Shown here: positions 8,333 to 16,279 of the stretch, in pieces
How the letters are laid out: each line of letters begins with the position of its first letter
Position numbering within the stretch: the stretch's first letter is position 1
Source of the DNA: Sulfurimonas sp. RIFCSPLOWO2_12_36_12
Lineage (GTDB): Bacteria > Campylobacterota > Campylobacteria > Campylobacterales > Sulfurimonadaceae
Assembly (NCBI GenBank): GCA_001829675.1
Contig: MIBZ01000039.1
Coordinates: 1 to 55,917, forward strand
Length of the DNA stretch: 55,917 bases
Direction: 5' to 3'
Notes under the pieces: generated by a model
Told to the model about the DNA's origin: nothing
Seen by the model: the letters and a program-made list of their open reading frames with translations, nothing else
Database searches by the model: none
Position numbers and translations under genes: made by a program

Positions 8333-9033
8333 AAAATAGAGCTGCATTAATTTTTGGATATAACGATTATGCCTTGGAGATTGCCAAAAATATTAGAGAT
8401 GAGTATGAAAATGTTTATCTGTATAGTTTAAATAGCGAGTATGATATTTTAAAAAACAAATCCGGTTTTGAAATAAAGAGTTTTGATTTAAGTGACAAGT
8501 GGGATGAGTTGAATGAAAATATCGACATCGAAAAATCAATTGCGTTTTGTGTTTTGGAAGACAGCGCAGAGAATATTTTTTTAACTATTTCGCTCAGGTC
8601 TTCTTTTGATGCCCTAAATATAATTGCTTTATCAAATAACAAACAAACTGCTAACAAGTTACAAATGGCCGGTGCAAACAAGGTTATTCCGCTTGTTCAA
8701 ACCACCGCAGAGATGATTAGCGAAATGTTGCAAAAACCTATTGTCAAGGAAGTTTTTCATAATATTTTATTTGAAAGCGGTACATTAAAAATAGCCCAAG
8801 TTAAGATAGATGAGAACAATAAGTACATAGGTGAGGCTATCTCCGATATTGATTGGAGTAGAAGATACGGTGTTATGATTTTAGCAATCGTATATGAAGA
8901 TATGAGTACTGAATTTATATATTCATCAAAAATAAAACATCATATTGTAAACAAAAATGATCTATTTATAATTGTCGGATATGAAGCCGATATGAAAGAG
9001 TTTGAAAAAATGACAGGGAGTATATGTGACTAA
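8329..9033 (+). CDS. Stand-alone RCK (TrkA-like) protein
   Basis: The 234-residue cytosolic protein repeats the layout of the preceding channel's tail. The first half is a TrkA-N fold (AALIFGYNDYALEIAKNI, with a GYNDYA loop in place of the classic GxGxxG). The second half, from about residue 140, is TrkA-C. The segment MAGANKVIPLVQTTAEMISEML matches the FAGANEILYPKGLVGMISKEL region of the channel, so the two RCK modules look like paralogues. Known RCK proteins form octameric gating rings; this one may co-assemble with the channel, which is an inference. It overlaps both neighbours by a few bases. Confidence 0.8.
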   Translation: MKNRAALIFGYNDYALEIAKNIRDEYENVYLYSLNSEYDILKNKSGFEIKSFDLSDKWDELNENIDIEKSIAFCVLEDSAENIFLTISLRSSFDALNIIALSNNKQTANKLQMAGANKVIPLVQTTAEMISEMLQKPIVKEVFHNILFESGTLKIAQVKIDENNKYIGEAISDIDWSRRYGVMILAIVYEDMSTEFIYSSKIKHHIVNKNDLFIIVGYEADMKEFEKMTGSICD

Positions 9034-9916
9034 AGTAGGGATAATAGGAGCGGGTAAATGGGGAACTGCTTTAGCTTTTGCACTAAGTGAGAAGTGTGAA
9101 GTTTACATAACTTCAAGAACTCCCAGAGATATGAAAAACTTCGTCTCTCTGGAGGAGATTTTAAAGCTTGAATACCTTGTTATAGCAATTCCCGCACAGC
9201 AGGTATCATCTTGGCTAGAGGATAATTTTAAATATAACAATCAAAAAATATTGGTAGCCGCAAAAGGTATAGAAGCAACAACGGGAAAATTTTTAAATGA
9301 GATATATGAGAAGTATGTTCCTGATGCAAACATAGCTTTTCTCTCCGGTCCCTCTTTTGCAACAGAGGTTATGAAATCTCTGCCGACCGCACTTGTTGTT
9401 AACTCTACAAATGAGAAACTTAGCAAAGAGTTTGCTTCATTTTTCCCGTCGTTTATAAAAACATACACCTCTACCGATGTCGTGGGTGCGGAGGTTGCCG
9501 GAGCTTATAAAAATGTTATAGCCATAGCGGCTGGAATATGCGAAGGGTTGGGTCTTGGTAAAAATGCAGCCGCATCGCTTATATCGAGAGGTTTGGTAGA
9601 GATGCAGAGATTTGGGCTTGTTTATGGCGCAAAAGAGGAGAGCTTTGTTGGACTTAGCGGCGCAGGAGACCTCTTTTTGACCGCATCTTCATCTATGAGC
9701 AGAAATTTTCGTGTCGGACTTGGCATTGCGCAAGGTAAATCCAAAGAAGAGATACTTAAAGAGTTGGGAGAGGTTGCCGAGGGAGTAGGAACTGCTTATG
9801 CGCTCTATGAAATTGCTAAGAAAAAAGAGCTATATCTCCCGATAGCGAGGGAAGTTTACAATATGCTAGAGGGGCTAGATCCGCATGTAAGTTTAAGCAA
9901 TTTTCTTGCAAACTAA
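9026..9916 (+). CDS. gpsA: Glycerol-3-phosphate dehydrogenase (NAD(P)+)
   Basis: GpsA reduces dihydroxyacetone phosphate to sn-glycerol-3-phosphate for phospholipid synthesis. The 296-residue protein has the Rossmann loop GIIGAGKWGTALA at about residues 5-17, and LSGPSFATEV. The catalytic lysine region is GAYKNVIAIAAGICEGLGLG at about 160-180, followed by GLSGAGDLFLT. The start is GTG 9026, overlapping the upstream RCK gene by eight bases, with a cagggag site inside that gene. Length is slightly short compared with the usual 310-340, as in other Campylobacterota. Confidence 0.95.
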   Translation: MTKVGIIGAGKWGTALAFALSEKCEVYITSRTPRDMKNFVSLEEILKLEYLVIAIPAQQVSSWLEDNFKYNNQKILVAAKGIEATTGKFLNEIYEKYVPDANIAFLSGPSFATEVMKSLPTALVVNSTNEKLSKEFASFFPSFIKTYTSTDVVGAEVAGAYKNVIAIAAGICEGLGLGKNAAASLISRGLVEMQRFGLVYGAKEESFVGLSGAGDLFLTASSSMSRNFRVGLGIAQGKSKEEILKELGEVAEGVGTAYALYEIAKKKELYLPIAREVYNMLEGLDPHVSLSNFLAN

Positions 9917-9968
9917 ATATATAGCTATTTTAGTTAAAATTACATCAAATATATTAGAAGGTTTTTTT

Positions 9969-10259
9969 ATGATAGTTCATATAGTAATGTTTAAGTTTAA
10001 AGACGAAAATAAAGATTCAAATATTAAAGAGGTTGCAAAGAGATTAAACGCTTTGGTTGAGCTTGTTCCGGCTCTTAAATCAATGGAGGTAGGAGTTAAT
10101 TTTACACTCTCCGAGAGAGCGTTTGACCTCTCTTTATACTCTACATTTGAGACAAAAGAGGATTTGCTCTCTTATGCTGTTCATCCGGAGCATTTAAAAG
10201 TTGTTGAGCTTATAAAGTCTGTAACAGTTGAATCAAAAGTGGTTGATTATTTTTTATAG
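9969..10259 (+). CDS. Dabb (stress-responsive alpha-beta barrel) domain protein
   Basis: The 96-residue protein begins MIVHIVMFKFK and fits the Dabb family, small dimeric ferredoxin-like barrels. Conserved pieces are the VHIVMFKFKDE strand, a helix with LVPALKSMEVGVNF, and the closing YAVHPEHLKVVELIKSV. ATG 9969 was chosen because agaagg lies about 10 bases upstream; a longer frame from 9906 only adds the preceding non-coding stretch. The catalytic role of such proteins is generally unknown. It is followed by a strong hairpin terminator. Confidence 0.8.
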   Translation: MIVHIVMFKFKDENKDSNIKEVAKRLNALVELVPALKSMEVGVNFTLSERAFDLSLYSTFETKEDLLSYAVHPEHLKVVELIKSVTVESKVVDYFL

Positions 10260-10271
10260 CAGATTGACGCG

Positions 10272-10295
10272 CACATGTTAAAATTTTAACATGTG
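10272..10295. terminator. Perfect 24-base palindrome, bidirectional terminator
   Basis: The arms CACATGTTAAAA and TTTTAACATGTG are perfectly complementary, with T-runs on both sides of the centre. It lies between the convergent Dabb gene (+) and EF-hand gene (-). A shared terminator is the simplest reading. Confidence 0.7.
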
Positions 10296-10303
10296 AGGCT
10301 GTT

Positions 10304-10636
10304 TTAGTTCACTCTTTTCTTCATTTGGTAAGTTTTAAACTCATCTCTGGTTACTTTGCCGTCACCGTCTGAATCTACCTTTGAAAACTCGCAGTAATCC
10401 TTAGAGTTTCTTAACATTCTGCCTTCATCTTTTTTCTCTTGAACTCTTTTTTCTCTTGCCTCTTTCATTTCGCTCTCAGTAAGATGACCATCACTGTTTA
10501 AGTCAAAACTCTCAAAAGTCGGTACACCACGCCCCATCCCCCGCTGCACATCTTTAGCCGAAGACACGACCGGCACAATCGATAGTAAACCTACCGTAAC
10601 TAGAGTTAACTTCATATACTTAGTAAACTTTTCCAT
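10304..10636 (-). CDS. Exported EF-hand calcium-binding protein
   Basis: The 110-residue protein has an N-terminal signal peptide ending near SSA-KD, so it acts in the periplasm. Two EF-hand loops follow: FDLNSDGHLTESEM, and VDSDGDGKVTRDEF near the C-terminus, each with Asp at positions 1, 3 and 5 and an acidic residue at 12. ATG 10636 was chosen over GTG 10642 because aggag lies seven bases before it. Small two-hand proteins of this kind bind Ca2+ but their partners are unknown. The gene appears monocistronic. Confidence 0.8.
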   Translation of the reverse strand: MEKFTKYMKLTLVTVGLLSIVPVVSSAKDVQRGMGRGVPTFESFDLNSDGHLTESEMKEAREKRVQEKKDEGRMLRNSKDYCEFSKVDSDGDGKVTRDEFKTYQMKKRVN

Positions 10637-10688
10637 AATCACACTCCTGTTTTTAAGTTAAAAAATATTGTATCACATTAATAGCAAA

Positions 10689-11450
10689 TCATAGATTTTT
10701 AATAATTCTTCTTGTCTCGTCGTATCCTATTTTTATTAAATCTTTCATCTGTGACATATCTATGGCATTAAACTTGGATAAATCCGGCTTAATAAGAATG
10801 TCTGCTTCCTTTGTTTGAATTTTTTTATTTGTTTTTACTAAAAAATTAAAACTGTTGTATAAAATTTCAATGACATTGTTTGGCTTTTTGTAAGCGTGTT
10901 CAGAAATCAAATCCACGCCAATTATAAAATCAACATTTTTATCTTTCAAGCAACTAAGCGGAATATTTTCTATAATCCCGCCGTCCACCAAAAATCTGCC
11001 CTCAAGTTCAATAGGAACGAAAATTCCCGGTACGCATGTGCTGGCCATTACCGCATCTGAAACGCTTCCTTTGTCTAAAGTAACCTTCTCTCCGGTCGTA
11101 ATATCCGTGGCTATTATGCAAAGCGGTATATTCGCATCTTCAATTCTCTTGTCGCCAATATTGTATTTTATTATCTCGCCTATTTTCTCATTTGACAAAA
11201 CACCATATTTTGAAAGAGTTAAAGATGATAAATTTTTCCACTCAAACTCTAAAACTATTTTTTCTATCTCTTTTGCACTTTTTCCAAATGCGTAGAGAGA
11301 TGAAACGATTGCTCCGGCACTTGTTCCGCTTATGGATTTTATCTCAGCTTTAGACTCTTCAAGCGCTTTTAGCACACCTATATGTGCCGCGCCTAGAACT
11401 GAACCGCCGCCTAATGCCAAAGCTATTGTTTTATCTTTAAATTTATTCAC
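10689..11450 (-). CDS. Patatin-like phospholipase, RssA type
   Basis: The 253-residue protein is a serine esterase of the patatin family. It has the oxyanion loop LALGGGSVLGAAHIGVL (residues 11-27), the nucleophile motif SGTSAGAIVSSLY with the catalytic Ser at about residue 43, and the catalytic Asp in VDGGIIENIP. Size and start resemble RssA/YchK-like cytosolic proteins. The substrate is unknown. The start appears to be GTG 11450 behind an aaagag stretch. It diverges from the M48 protease gene across about 90 bases of AT-rich sequence. Confidence 0.85.
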   Translation of the reverse strand: MNKFKDKTIALALGGGSVLGAAHIGVLKALEESKAEIKSISGTSAGAIVSSLYAFGKSAKEIEKIVLEFEWKNLSSLTLSKYGVLSNEKIGEIIKYNIGDKRIEDANIPLCIIATDITTGEKVTLDKGSVSDAVMASTCVPGIFVPIELEGRFLVDGGIIENIPLSCLKDKNVDFIIGVDLISEHAYKKPNNVIEILYNSFNFLVKTNKKIQTKEADILIKPDLSKFNAIDMSQMKDLIKIGYDETRRIIKNL

Positions 11451-11543
11451 TGCAACTCTTTTAGATGATTTTATTTATGCGGTTGATTTAAAAATTGTAC
11501 CTAAAAAGATGTTAGAATTTCAAAATTTTTTTAAGGTAATTAT

Positions 11544-12800
11544 ATGTTAACAACTATTGTAGCTATTTATACTCTCTTTGTTCTTATCTCAATGTACACA
11601 AGTGTTATGCAGATAGGTTATGTAAACAGAGCTAAAAGACTCAAGGCAGTTCTTCTTTTGGATAATGATTTTATAAAAGCAGGAAATTACAGCGTAGCTA
11701 AAGAGAAGATGAGTATTGCAAGTATGTTTGTAGATTATATTGTTTTTATTTTCTGGATAGGTTTTGGAGTTAAATTTTTAGAAAATAGCATATACTTTGA
11801 AAATGAGGCTCTGTTAAACATCGCTATTGTTATGGGCTTTTTGGTTATAAACTCTATCATCTCTCTGCCGTTTGGATATTATGAAAAATTTGTTTTGGAT
11901 GAGAAGTTCGGTTTTAACAAATCAACTATGGCGCAATGGATAAAAGATACACTTATCTCATTTGTGATGACCATTATCTTCGGCTCGCTTGTCGTATGGG
12001 GTATTTACGCCATTATCTCAAGTTTTGCTCTTTGGTGGCTTTGGAGTTTTGTCTTTATATTTGCGGTAGTTGTTCTGATAAATATGCTGTATCCGACTTT
12101 TAGAGCAATGTTTTTTGACAAGCTTACTCCGCTTCAAAACGAAGAGCTGGACAGTCAAATAAAAAGTTTAATGGACAGAACAGGCTTTGTAAGTTCCGGT
12201 GTGTTTGTAAGCGATGCAAGTAAGCGTGATTCTAGACTTAACGCCTATTTTGGAGGTTTTGGAAAAGCTAAAAGAGTTGTGCTTTTTGATACGCTCATAG
12301 AAAAGCTGACCACAAAAGAGCTGCTTGCTGTTTTAGGACATGAGTTGGGACACTTCGCGCATGGAGATATATATAAAAATATTGCCCTAGTCGGCGCTAT
12401 GCTTTTTGCGATGTTTGGGATTTTCGGCAACTTGCCCGATTCACTTTACATAGAATTGGGATTTAACCAAGCCCCATATATTGTAATGATTTTACTGCTT
12501 CTTTTTATGCCTGTACTTGGTTTTTTAATGATGCCGATTATGGGAATAGTGAGTCGTCATAATGAGTATGAGGCTGATAAAATGGGAAGTGAGCTTGGTG
12601 GAAGCGGCGGAGCAATAGAACTCGCAAATGCTCTAAAAAAACTTGTAAACGAGAACAAAAGTTTTCCTCTCTCTCATCCTCTTTATATCTTTTTTCACTA
12701 TACGCATCCTCCGGTTTTAGAGAGGTTAAAAGAACTTGGCGTTGATGTAGGCGGTGTTGATAAAAGCGCTCTGGGAGAGACATGTCAAGCAGATATCTAG
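11544..12800 (+). CDS. M48-family zinc metalloprotease (Ste24-like)
   Basis: The 418-residue polytopic protein fits the Ste24/CAAX-protease branch of peptidase family M48. The zinc motif HELGHFAHGD gives HExxH, and NEYEAD further on provides the third ligand Glu. Several membrane segments flank these. The region SKRDSRLNAYFGGFGKAKRVVLFDTLIEKL before the HExxH is a strong family signature. In bacteria the enzyme probably takes part in membrane-protein quality control rather than prenyl-protein processing. Its stop overlaps the start of prmC by 19 bases. Confidence 0.9.
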   Translation: MLTTIVAIYTLFVLISMYTSVMQIGYVNRAKRLKAVLLLDNDFIKAGNYSVAKEKMSIASMFVDYIVFIFWIGFGVKFLENSIYFENEALLNIAIVMGFLVINSIISLPFGYYEKFVLDEKFGFNKSTMAQWIKDTLISFVMTIIFGSLVVWGIYAIISSFALWWLWSFVFIFAVVVLINMLYPTFRAMFFDKLTPLQNEELDSQIKSLMDRTGFVSSGVFVSDASKRDSRLNAYFGGFGKAKRVVLFDTLIEKLTTKELLAVLGHELGHFAHGDIYKNIALVGAMLFAMFGIFGNLPDSLYIELGFNQAPYIVMILLLLFMPVLGFLMMPIMGIVSRHNEYEADKMGSELGGSGGAIELANALKKLVNENKSFPLSHPLYIFFHYTHPPVLERLKELGVDVGGVDKSALGETCQADI

Positions 12801-13612
12801 TAAAAGATATTTTAAAAGAGATTACGGCTGCCCTAAATCCGCACATTGAGAGGGCGCCAAGGGAGGCTCAGCTTCTTTTAATGCACCATTTAGGTGTGGA
12901 TGAGCTTTGGCTTTTAACAAATCAAAATGCGGCTGTAAAAGATGTTGATAAGCTCCTAAAATGGGTAGAGCGCAGAGCCAAAAATGAGCCGCTTGAGTAT
13001 ATAACACAGAGGGTGAGTTTTTACAGTGAGGAGTTTTTTATAGCGCAAGGTGCGCTTATTCCTCGCCCTGAAACTGAACTCTTAATCGATGAAGTTATAA
13101 AAAATATAAAAAACAGAGATAGCAATATGACTTTTGCGGAGGTTGGAGTCGGCAGCGGAATAATATCTATTATGCTTGCAAAACACTTTACAAATGCAAA
13201 ATTTATAGCAGTTGATATTTCACAAGATGCTATTGAAATAGCTAAAAAAAATATAGAAAAATTTGGACTTGAGAATAGAATTGAACTAAGGCTTGGCTCA
13301 CTTTTGGAGCCGATAGGCGAAGATATAGACTATCTCGTATCAAATCCTCCATACATTGCAAATGATTTTAAACTTGAGTCAAATCTATCTTATGAGCCTC
13401 AAAATGCACTTTTTGGCGGAACTGTCGGCGATGAGATAATCAGAGAGCTTCTTGATGAAGTCTTAAACAGAAAAATTAACTTTTTTAGTTGTGAGATAGG
13501 TTATGACCAACAAGATAAAATACGAAACTATTTAAACAATAAGCCACTTAAAAAGTTAGAATTTTATAAAGATTTTAGCGATTTTGACAGGGGTTTTACA
13601 TTAGGGTTATAA
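12782..13612 (+). CDS. prmC: Release factor glutamine methyltransferase
   Basis: PrmC (HemK) methylates the glutamine of the GGQ motif in release factors RF1 and RF2, using S-adenosylmethionine. The 276-residue protein has the N-terminal substrate-binding helices, IPRPETELLID, the SAM loop EVGVGSGIISIMLA and the diagnostic NPPYIANDF motif. Length is normal. It is translationally linked to the preceding protease gene, and the next gene begins three bases after its stop. Confidence 0.93.
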   Translation: MSSRYLVKDILKEITAALNPHIERAPREAQLLLMHHLGVDELWLLTNQNAAVKDVDKLLKWVERRAKNEPLEYITQRVSFYSEEFFIAQGALIPRPETELLIDEVIKNIKNRDSNMTFAEVGVGSGIISIMLAKHFTNAKFIAVDISQDAIEIAKKNIEKFGLENRIELRLGSLLEPIGEDIDYLVSNPPYIANDFKLESNLSYEPQNALFGGTVGDEIIRELLDEVLNRKINFFSCEIGYDQQDKIRNYLNNKPLKKLEFYKDFSDFDRGFTLGL

Positions 13613-13615
13613 TCT

Positions 13616-14095
13616 TTGAAAAAGAACATTTATATAGATTTTAGTTATTTAATTACATTGGCTGCAACATTTGGCGCAGTAATTGTTTTGGGCGCATTTG
13701 TTGCTCCCGTTGTTTTTCATACAGAAAATATTTTGCACTCCGTTATACTGGATAACTACAATGCCGGAATCATTATGGGTGAGATTTTTCACCGTTTTAG
13801 CTACTGGATATATTTTTTAGCATTTTTTGTTATGTTTTACGAGTTAATTATGTATAAAAAAGGGCAGAGAGATTCGATTGTCTTTGCCAGTTCTATTAGC
13901 GTTGTCTTTTCCGCTTTGATGTTTAGTGCAGTCTATTCGCCAAATATAATCTCTATGCAAAGATTGGGCGCAGAGGCTACGCAGAGCGATACTTTTAGAA
14001 ATATTCATCTTGCAAGCGAGCTTGATTTTAAAATACTTGCTACTGCTCTGTTTGTGCTTTTTATAAGAAGATTGATGCTTCTTAGGCTTTCGTAA
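13616..14095 (+). CDS. DUF4149-type inner-membrane protein
   Basis: The 159-residue protein has four hydrophobic segments, at about residues 8-30, 56-77, 86-106 and 136-152. It contains GIIMGEIFHRFSYW and a late helix with NIHLASELDFKI, a pattern of the DUF4149 (TMEM205-like) family. Function is unknown. The start appears to be TTG 13616 right after the prmC stop, followed by a lysine-rich N-terminus (MKKN). It probably belongs to the M48-prmC operon. Confidence 0.65.
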   Translation: MKKNIYIDFSYLITLAATFGAVIVLGAFVAPVVFHTENILHSVILDNYNAGIIMGEIFHRFSYWIYFLAFFVMFYELIMYKKGQRDSIVFASSISVVFSALMFSAVYSPNIISMQRLGAEATQSDTFRNIHLASELDFKILATALFVLFIRRLMLLRLS

Positions 14096-14116
14096 TATAA
14101 CTTTTTCTTTTATTAC

Positions 14117-14130
14117 TTGATATTAATCAA
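14117..14130 (+). promoter_or_regulatory. Perfect FNR-type box with class II spacing
   Basis: TTGATATTAATCAA is an exact TTGAT-N4-ATCAA site. Its centre (14123.5) lies 29.5 bases before a TATGAT -10 hexamer at 14153-14158. That places it near -41.5 of the expected start site, the classic position for FNR/Crp activation. It controls the outer-membrane barrel gene at 14189. Two FNR-like regulators are encoded in this window. Confidence 0.75.
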
Positions 14131-14152
14131 GCTTGTTGTGTCCTAAATAGAT

Positions 14153-14158
14153 TATGAT
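14153..14158 (+). promoter_or_regulatory. -10 hexamer of the barrel-gene promoter
   Basis: TATGAT sits 31 bases before the GTG start at 14189 and at the right distance from the FNR-type box 14117-14130. Confidence 0.6.
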
Positions 14159-14188
14159 TTTGGCTAATACTACTTTTAAGGGGCTAGG

Positions 14189-14746
14189 GTGAGAAGTATA
14201 TTAAAAAAGGTAATAGTAAGCGGGTTGACATTATTTGCAGTTTCGGGGACTGCTTATGCAAGTTCTTCTTCGGAAGACAAAAGTGGGTTTTATATTGTTC
14301 CAAAGGCTGTTGTTGTTATAGGTGATACAATAATGCATCATGGACATGAGTTAGACGGTGATGCCGGTGTTGGTGTCGGTATTGATTTGGGATATTCATT
14401 CAATGCTAATTATGCTCTAGAATTATCGGCAACACATGCTGAAGCTGATGTTGTTGAAGATGGTCATGTTACAGACACTGCCAAATATACTACTTATGGG
14501 TTTAATGCAGTATATACAAGAAATTTAGTAGGTCATTTGGGATTTTTAGCAAAGCTTGGCTATGGCTGGGAGTATGAAAAAATGGACAAACTTCATATAA
14601 AAGAGACACTTGATGGGGTTACCTATGCAGTGGGTTTAGAGTATGGCGTAGCTGAAAACATGGAAGTTGTGTTTGAAGTTGAGGGCGCTAATGTTACAAG
14701 CAGCAGAGGTGAGAGCCTTCTTTTTGGACTAAAATATAAGTTCTAA
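14189..14746 (+). CDS. Small outer-membrane beta-barrel protein
   Basis: The 185-residue protein has a Sec signal peptide ending at about AYA-SSS. Alternating-hydrophobicity strands follow, typical of eight-stranded OmpA/OmpX-like barrels, and it ends in ...FGLKYKF with the C-terminal Phe needed for BAM insertion. Histidines cluster near the start (IMHHGHE and ATHAEADVVEDGH), which could bind metal; that is speculative. The GTG start follows aagggg. The FNR-type promoter suggests induction when oxygen falls or during anaerobic respiration. A strong terminator follows. Confidence 0.8.
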   Translation: MRSILKKVIVSGLTLFAVSGTAYASSSSEDKSGFYIVPKAVVVIGDTIMHHGHELDGDAGVGVGIDLGYSFNANYALELSATHAEADVVEDGHVTDTAKYTTYGFNAVYTRNLVGHLGFLAKLGYGWEYEKMDKLHIKETLDGVTYAVGLEYGVAENMEVVFEVEGANVTSSRGESLLFGLKYKF

Positions 14747-14750
14747 AATC

Positions 14751-14777
14751 TTTATCCAAGTTTTTAACTTGGATAAA
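14751..14777 (+). terminator. Rho-independent terminator of the barrel gene
   Basis: A 12-base stem (tttatccaagtt with aacttggataaa) around a three-base loop is followed by tctcttttt. It begins four bases after the stop codon, clearly ending this single-gene unit. Confidence 0.8.
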
Positions 14778-14883
14778 TCTCTTTTTATCTGCAAAAACTG
14801 TCTAAATTTCAAATTTATCACTTAATCATTCATACAAATACTTTAGGATAAAATAATAAAAATTATTATCCAAAAGCGGTCTT

Positions 14884-15975
14884 ATGTTAATAAAAATCCT
14901 TATCATTTTTTCTCTTTTTTTCTGTTTATCAAATTTAAGTGCGGACAGTTTTACAAAATCTGCAACAATCAAGCCTGAGTTGGTTCAAGATGGAGCACAA
15001 AAAGAGTGGTGCCCGGTTTGCGGCATGAGCATCGAGGCTAACTACAAAACATCACACACTTCAAAAATTAACAATCACACAAATAGACAATACTGCTCAA
15101 TGAGATGTTTGGCAGTTGATATGCAAGAGTATAAAATCAATAGTAACGATGTAAAAGTTGTAGATGTTGTGACTCAAAAGCTTATAAATGCCAAGAGCGC
15201 TTTTTATGTAGTCGGCTCGGATATAAAAGGGACAATGTCAAAAGTAAGCAAACTTGCATTTTCAAACAAAGAAGCGGCGGAAGATTTTAGTATAGAAAAC
15301 GGCGGGGAGATTGTCGATTTTAAAACCGCTCTAAAAATGGCGCAAGACTCTTTAAGCTCAGATATTGCGATGGTTGATAGCAAAAAAAATAAACAAGTCT
15401 ATCCAATGGGTGAGAAGATATTTGAGAAAAAGTGTAAAAAAGAGATAAATATAAATGCATACTTGCAGATAAATGAGTTAAAAGCAGATATAAGAGATAA
15501 AAAACTTTGCGGTGAGCTTCAAGAGAGTGAACTTCAACCGCTAACTCTCTACCTTTGGGAAGTTAAAAAATTTGGCGATTTGAAGAGTATCGGTGACGCT
15601 ATTAGCGTGAACAAAGATGAAAAATGTCCTATTTGCGGAATGTTTGTCTATAAATATCCAAAGTGGGCAGCTCAGATATTTTATAAAAACTCTCATCTCT
15701 CATTTGATGGCGTAAAAGATATGATGAAGTACTATTTTACCCATAAAGACGCTATAGCTAAAATATTAGTCAGTGACTACTACTCGCAAAAAGCGATAGA
15801 TGCAAAAAAAGCCTATTATGTGCTAGGCAGCGATGTTTATGGACCAATGGGAGATGAGCTGATACCTTTTGTAAGCGAGAGTGAAGCAAAAACTTTTAGC
15901 ATGGATCACAAAGGTCTTAAGATATTAAAGTTTGAAGATATTAAAGCCAAAGAAGTTAATAAGTTAGATGAATAA
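14884..15975 (+). CDS. Double NosL-domain periplasmic protein with a cytochrome-like middle
   Basis: The 363-residue protein has a signal peptide (about residues 1-20) and two NosL-type metal sites. The first is CPVCGM (C43, C46, M48) with a later YCSMRC pair; the second is CPICGM (C248, C251). Each site is followed by the family's AKSAFYVVGSD or AKKAYYVLGSD strand and a KxFxxxHxG-like closing part. NosL lipoproteins bind Cu(I) for nitrous oxide reductase. The linker (about residues 175-235) reads like a c-type cytochrome fold (GEKIFEKKC ... ELQPLTLYLWEVKKF) but has no CxxCH, so it cannot hold haem in the usual way. It opens a five-gene unit. It is probably a copper or thiol-handling protein, by inference. 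Confidence 0.75.
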   Translation: MLIKILIIFSLFFCLSNLSADSFTKSATIKPELVQDGAQKEWCPVCGMSIEANYKTSHTSKINNHTNRQYCSMRCLAVDMQEYKINSNDVKVVDVVTQKLINAKSAFYVVGSDIKGTMSKVSKLAFSNKEAAEDFSIENGGEIVDFKTALKMAQDSLSSDIAMVDSKKNKQVYPMGEKIFEKKCKKEININAYLQINELKADIRDKKLCGELQESELQPLTLYLWEVKKFGDLKSIGDAISVNKDEKCPICGMFVYKYPKWAAQIFYKNSHLSFDGVKDMMKYYFTHKDAIAKILVSDYYSQKAIDAKKAYYVLGSDVYGPMGDELIPFVSESEAKTFSMDHKGLKILKFEDIKAKEVNKLDE

Positions 15976-16279
15976 AAAAAGCAGATCTATTTTTTACACT
16001 TTTTTAGCTCTTACGGCACTTTTTTGCATAGAAGTTATATATCTGCAATCAACAAAAAGTATGAACGCCCAGATGTTGAGCTCAAAAATAGCTTTTAACA
16101 CTCTTGTCGGACTTCCAGACTTGGCAATCTCGACAGAGGCAACATATGTCAGACATAGAAGCATGAGTGATCTGTTTTCAATATACAAAGATGACGCAAC
16201 TCTAAGAGAGTATTTCCCATCCACATTTAGCTACGCGCACTCCAATATCATAAATAAAAAGAGCTTGGATGCGAACTAA
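15968..16279 (+). CDS. Small single-pass membrane protein
   Basis: The family is not recognised. The 103-residue protein has one N-terminal hydrophobic helix (about residues 8-26) followed by a polar periplasmic region with no cysteines. It overlaps the double-NosL gene by eight bases and the permease gene by 11 bases, so it is clearly part of the same operon. Size and anchoring would suit an accessory subunit of the ABC transporter, but that is a guess from position. Confidence 0.6.
   Translation: MNKKSRSIFYTFLALTALFCIEVIYLQSTKSMNAQMLSSKIAFNTLVGLPDLAISTEATYVRHRSMSDLFSIYKDDATLREYFPSTFSYAHSNIINKKSLDAN

Noticed and set aside
9906..9968. Longer start for the Dabb protein at 9906
   Set aside because: It overlaps the gpsA end and adds residues not typical of the Dabb family; ATG 9969 has a good ribosome-binding site.
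12538..13007. Minus-strand open frames over the M48 protease and prmC genes
   Set aside because: They are antisense shadows of genes with clear HExxH and NPPY motifs, with no ribosome-binding sites or recognisable products.
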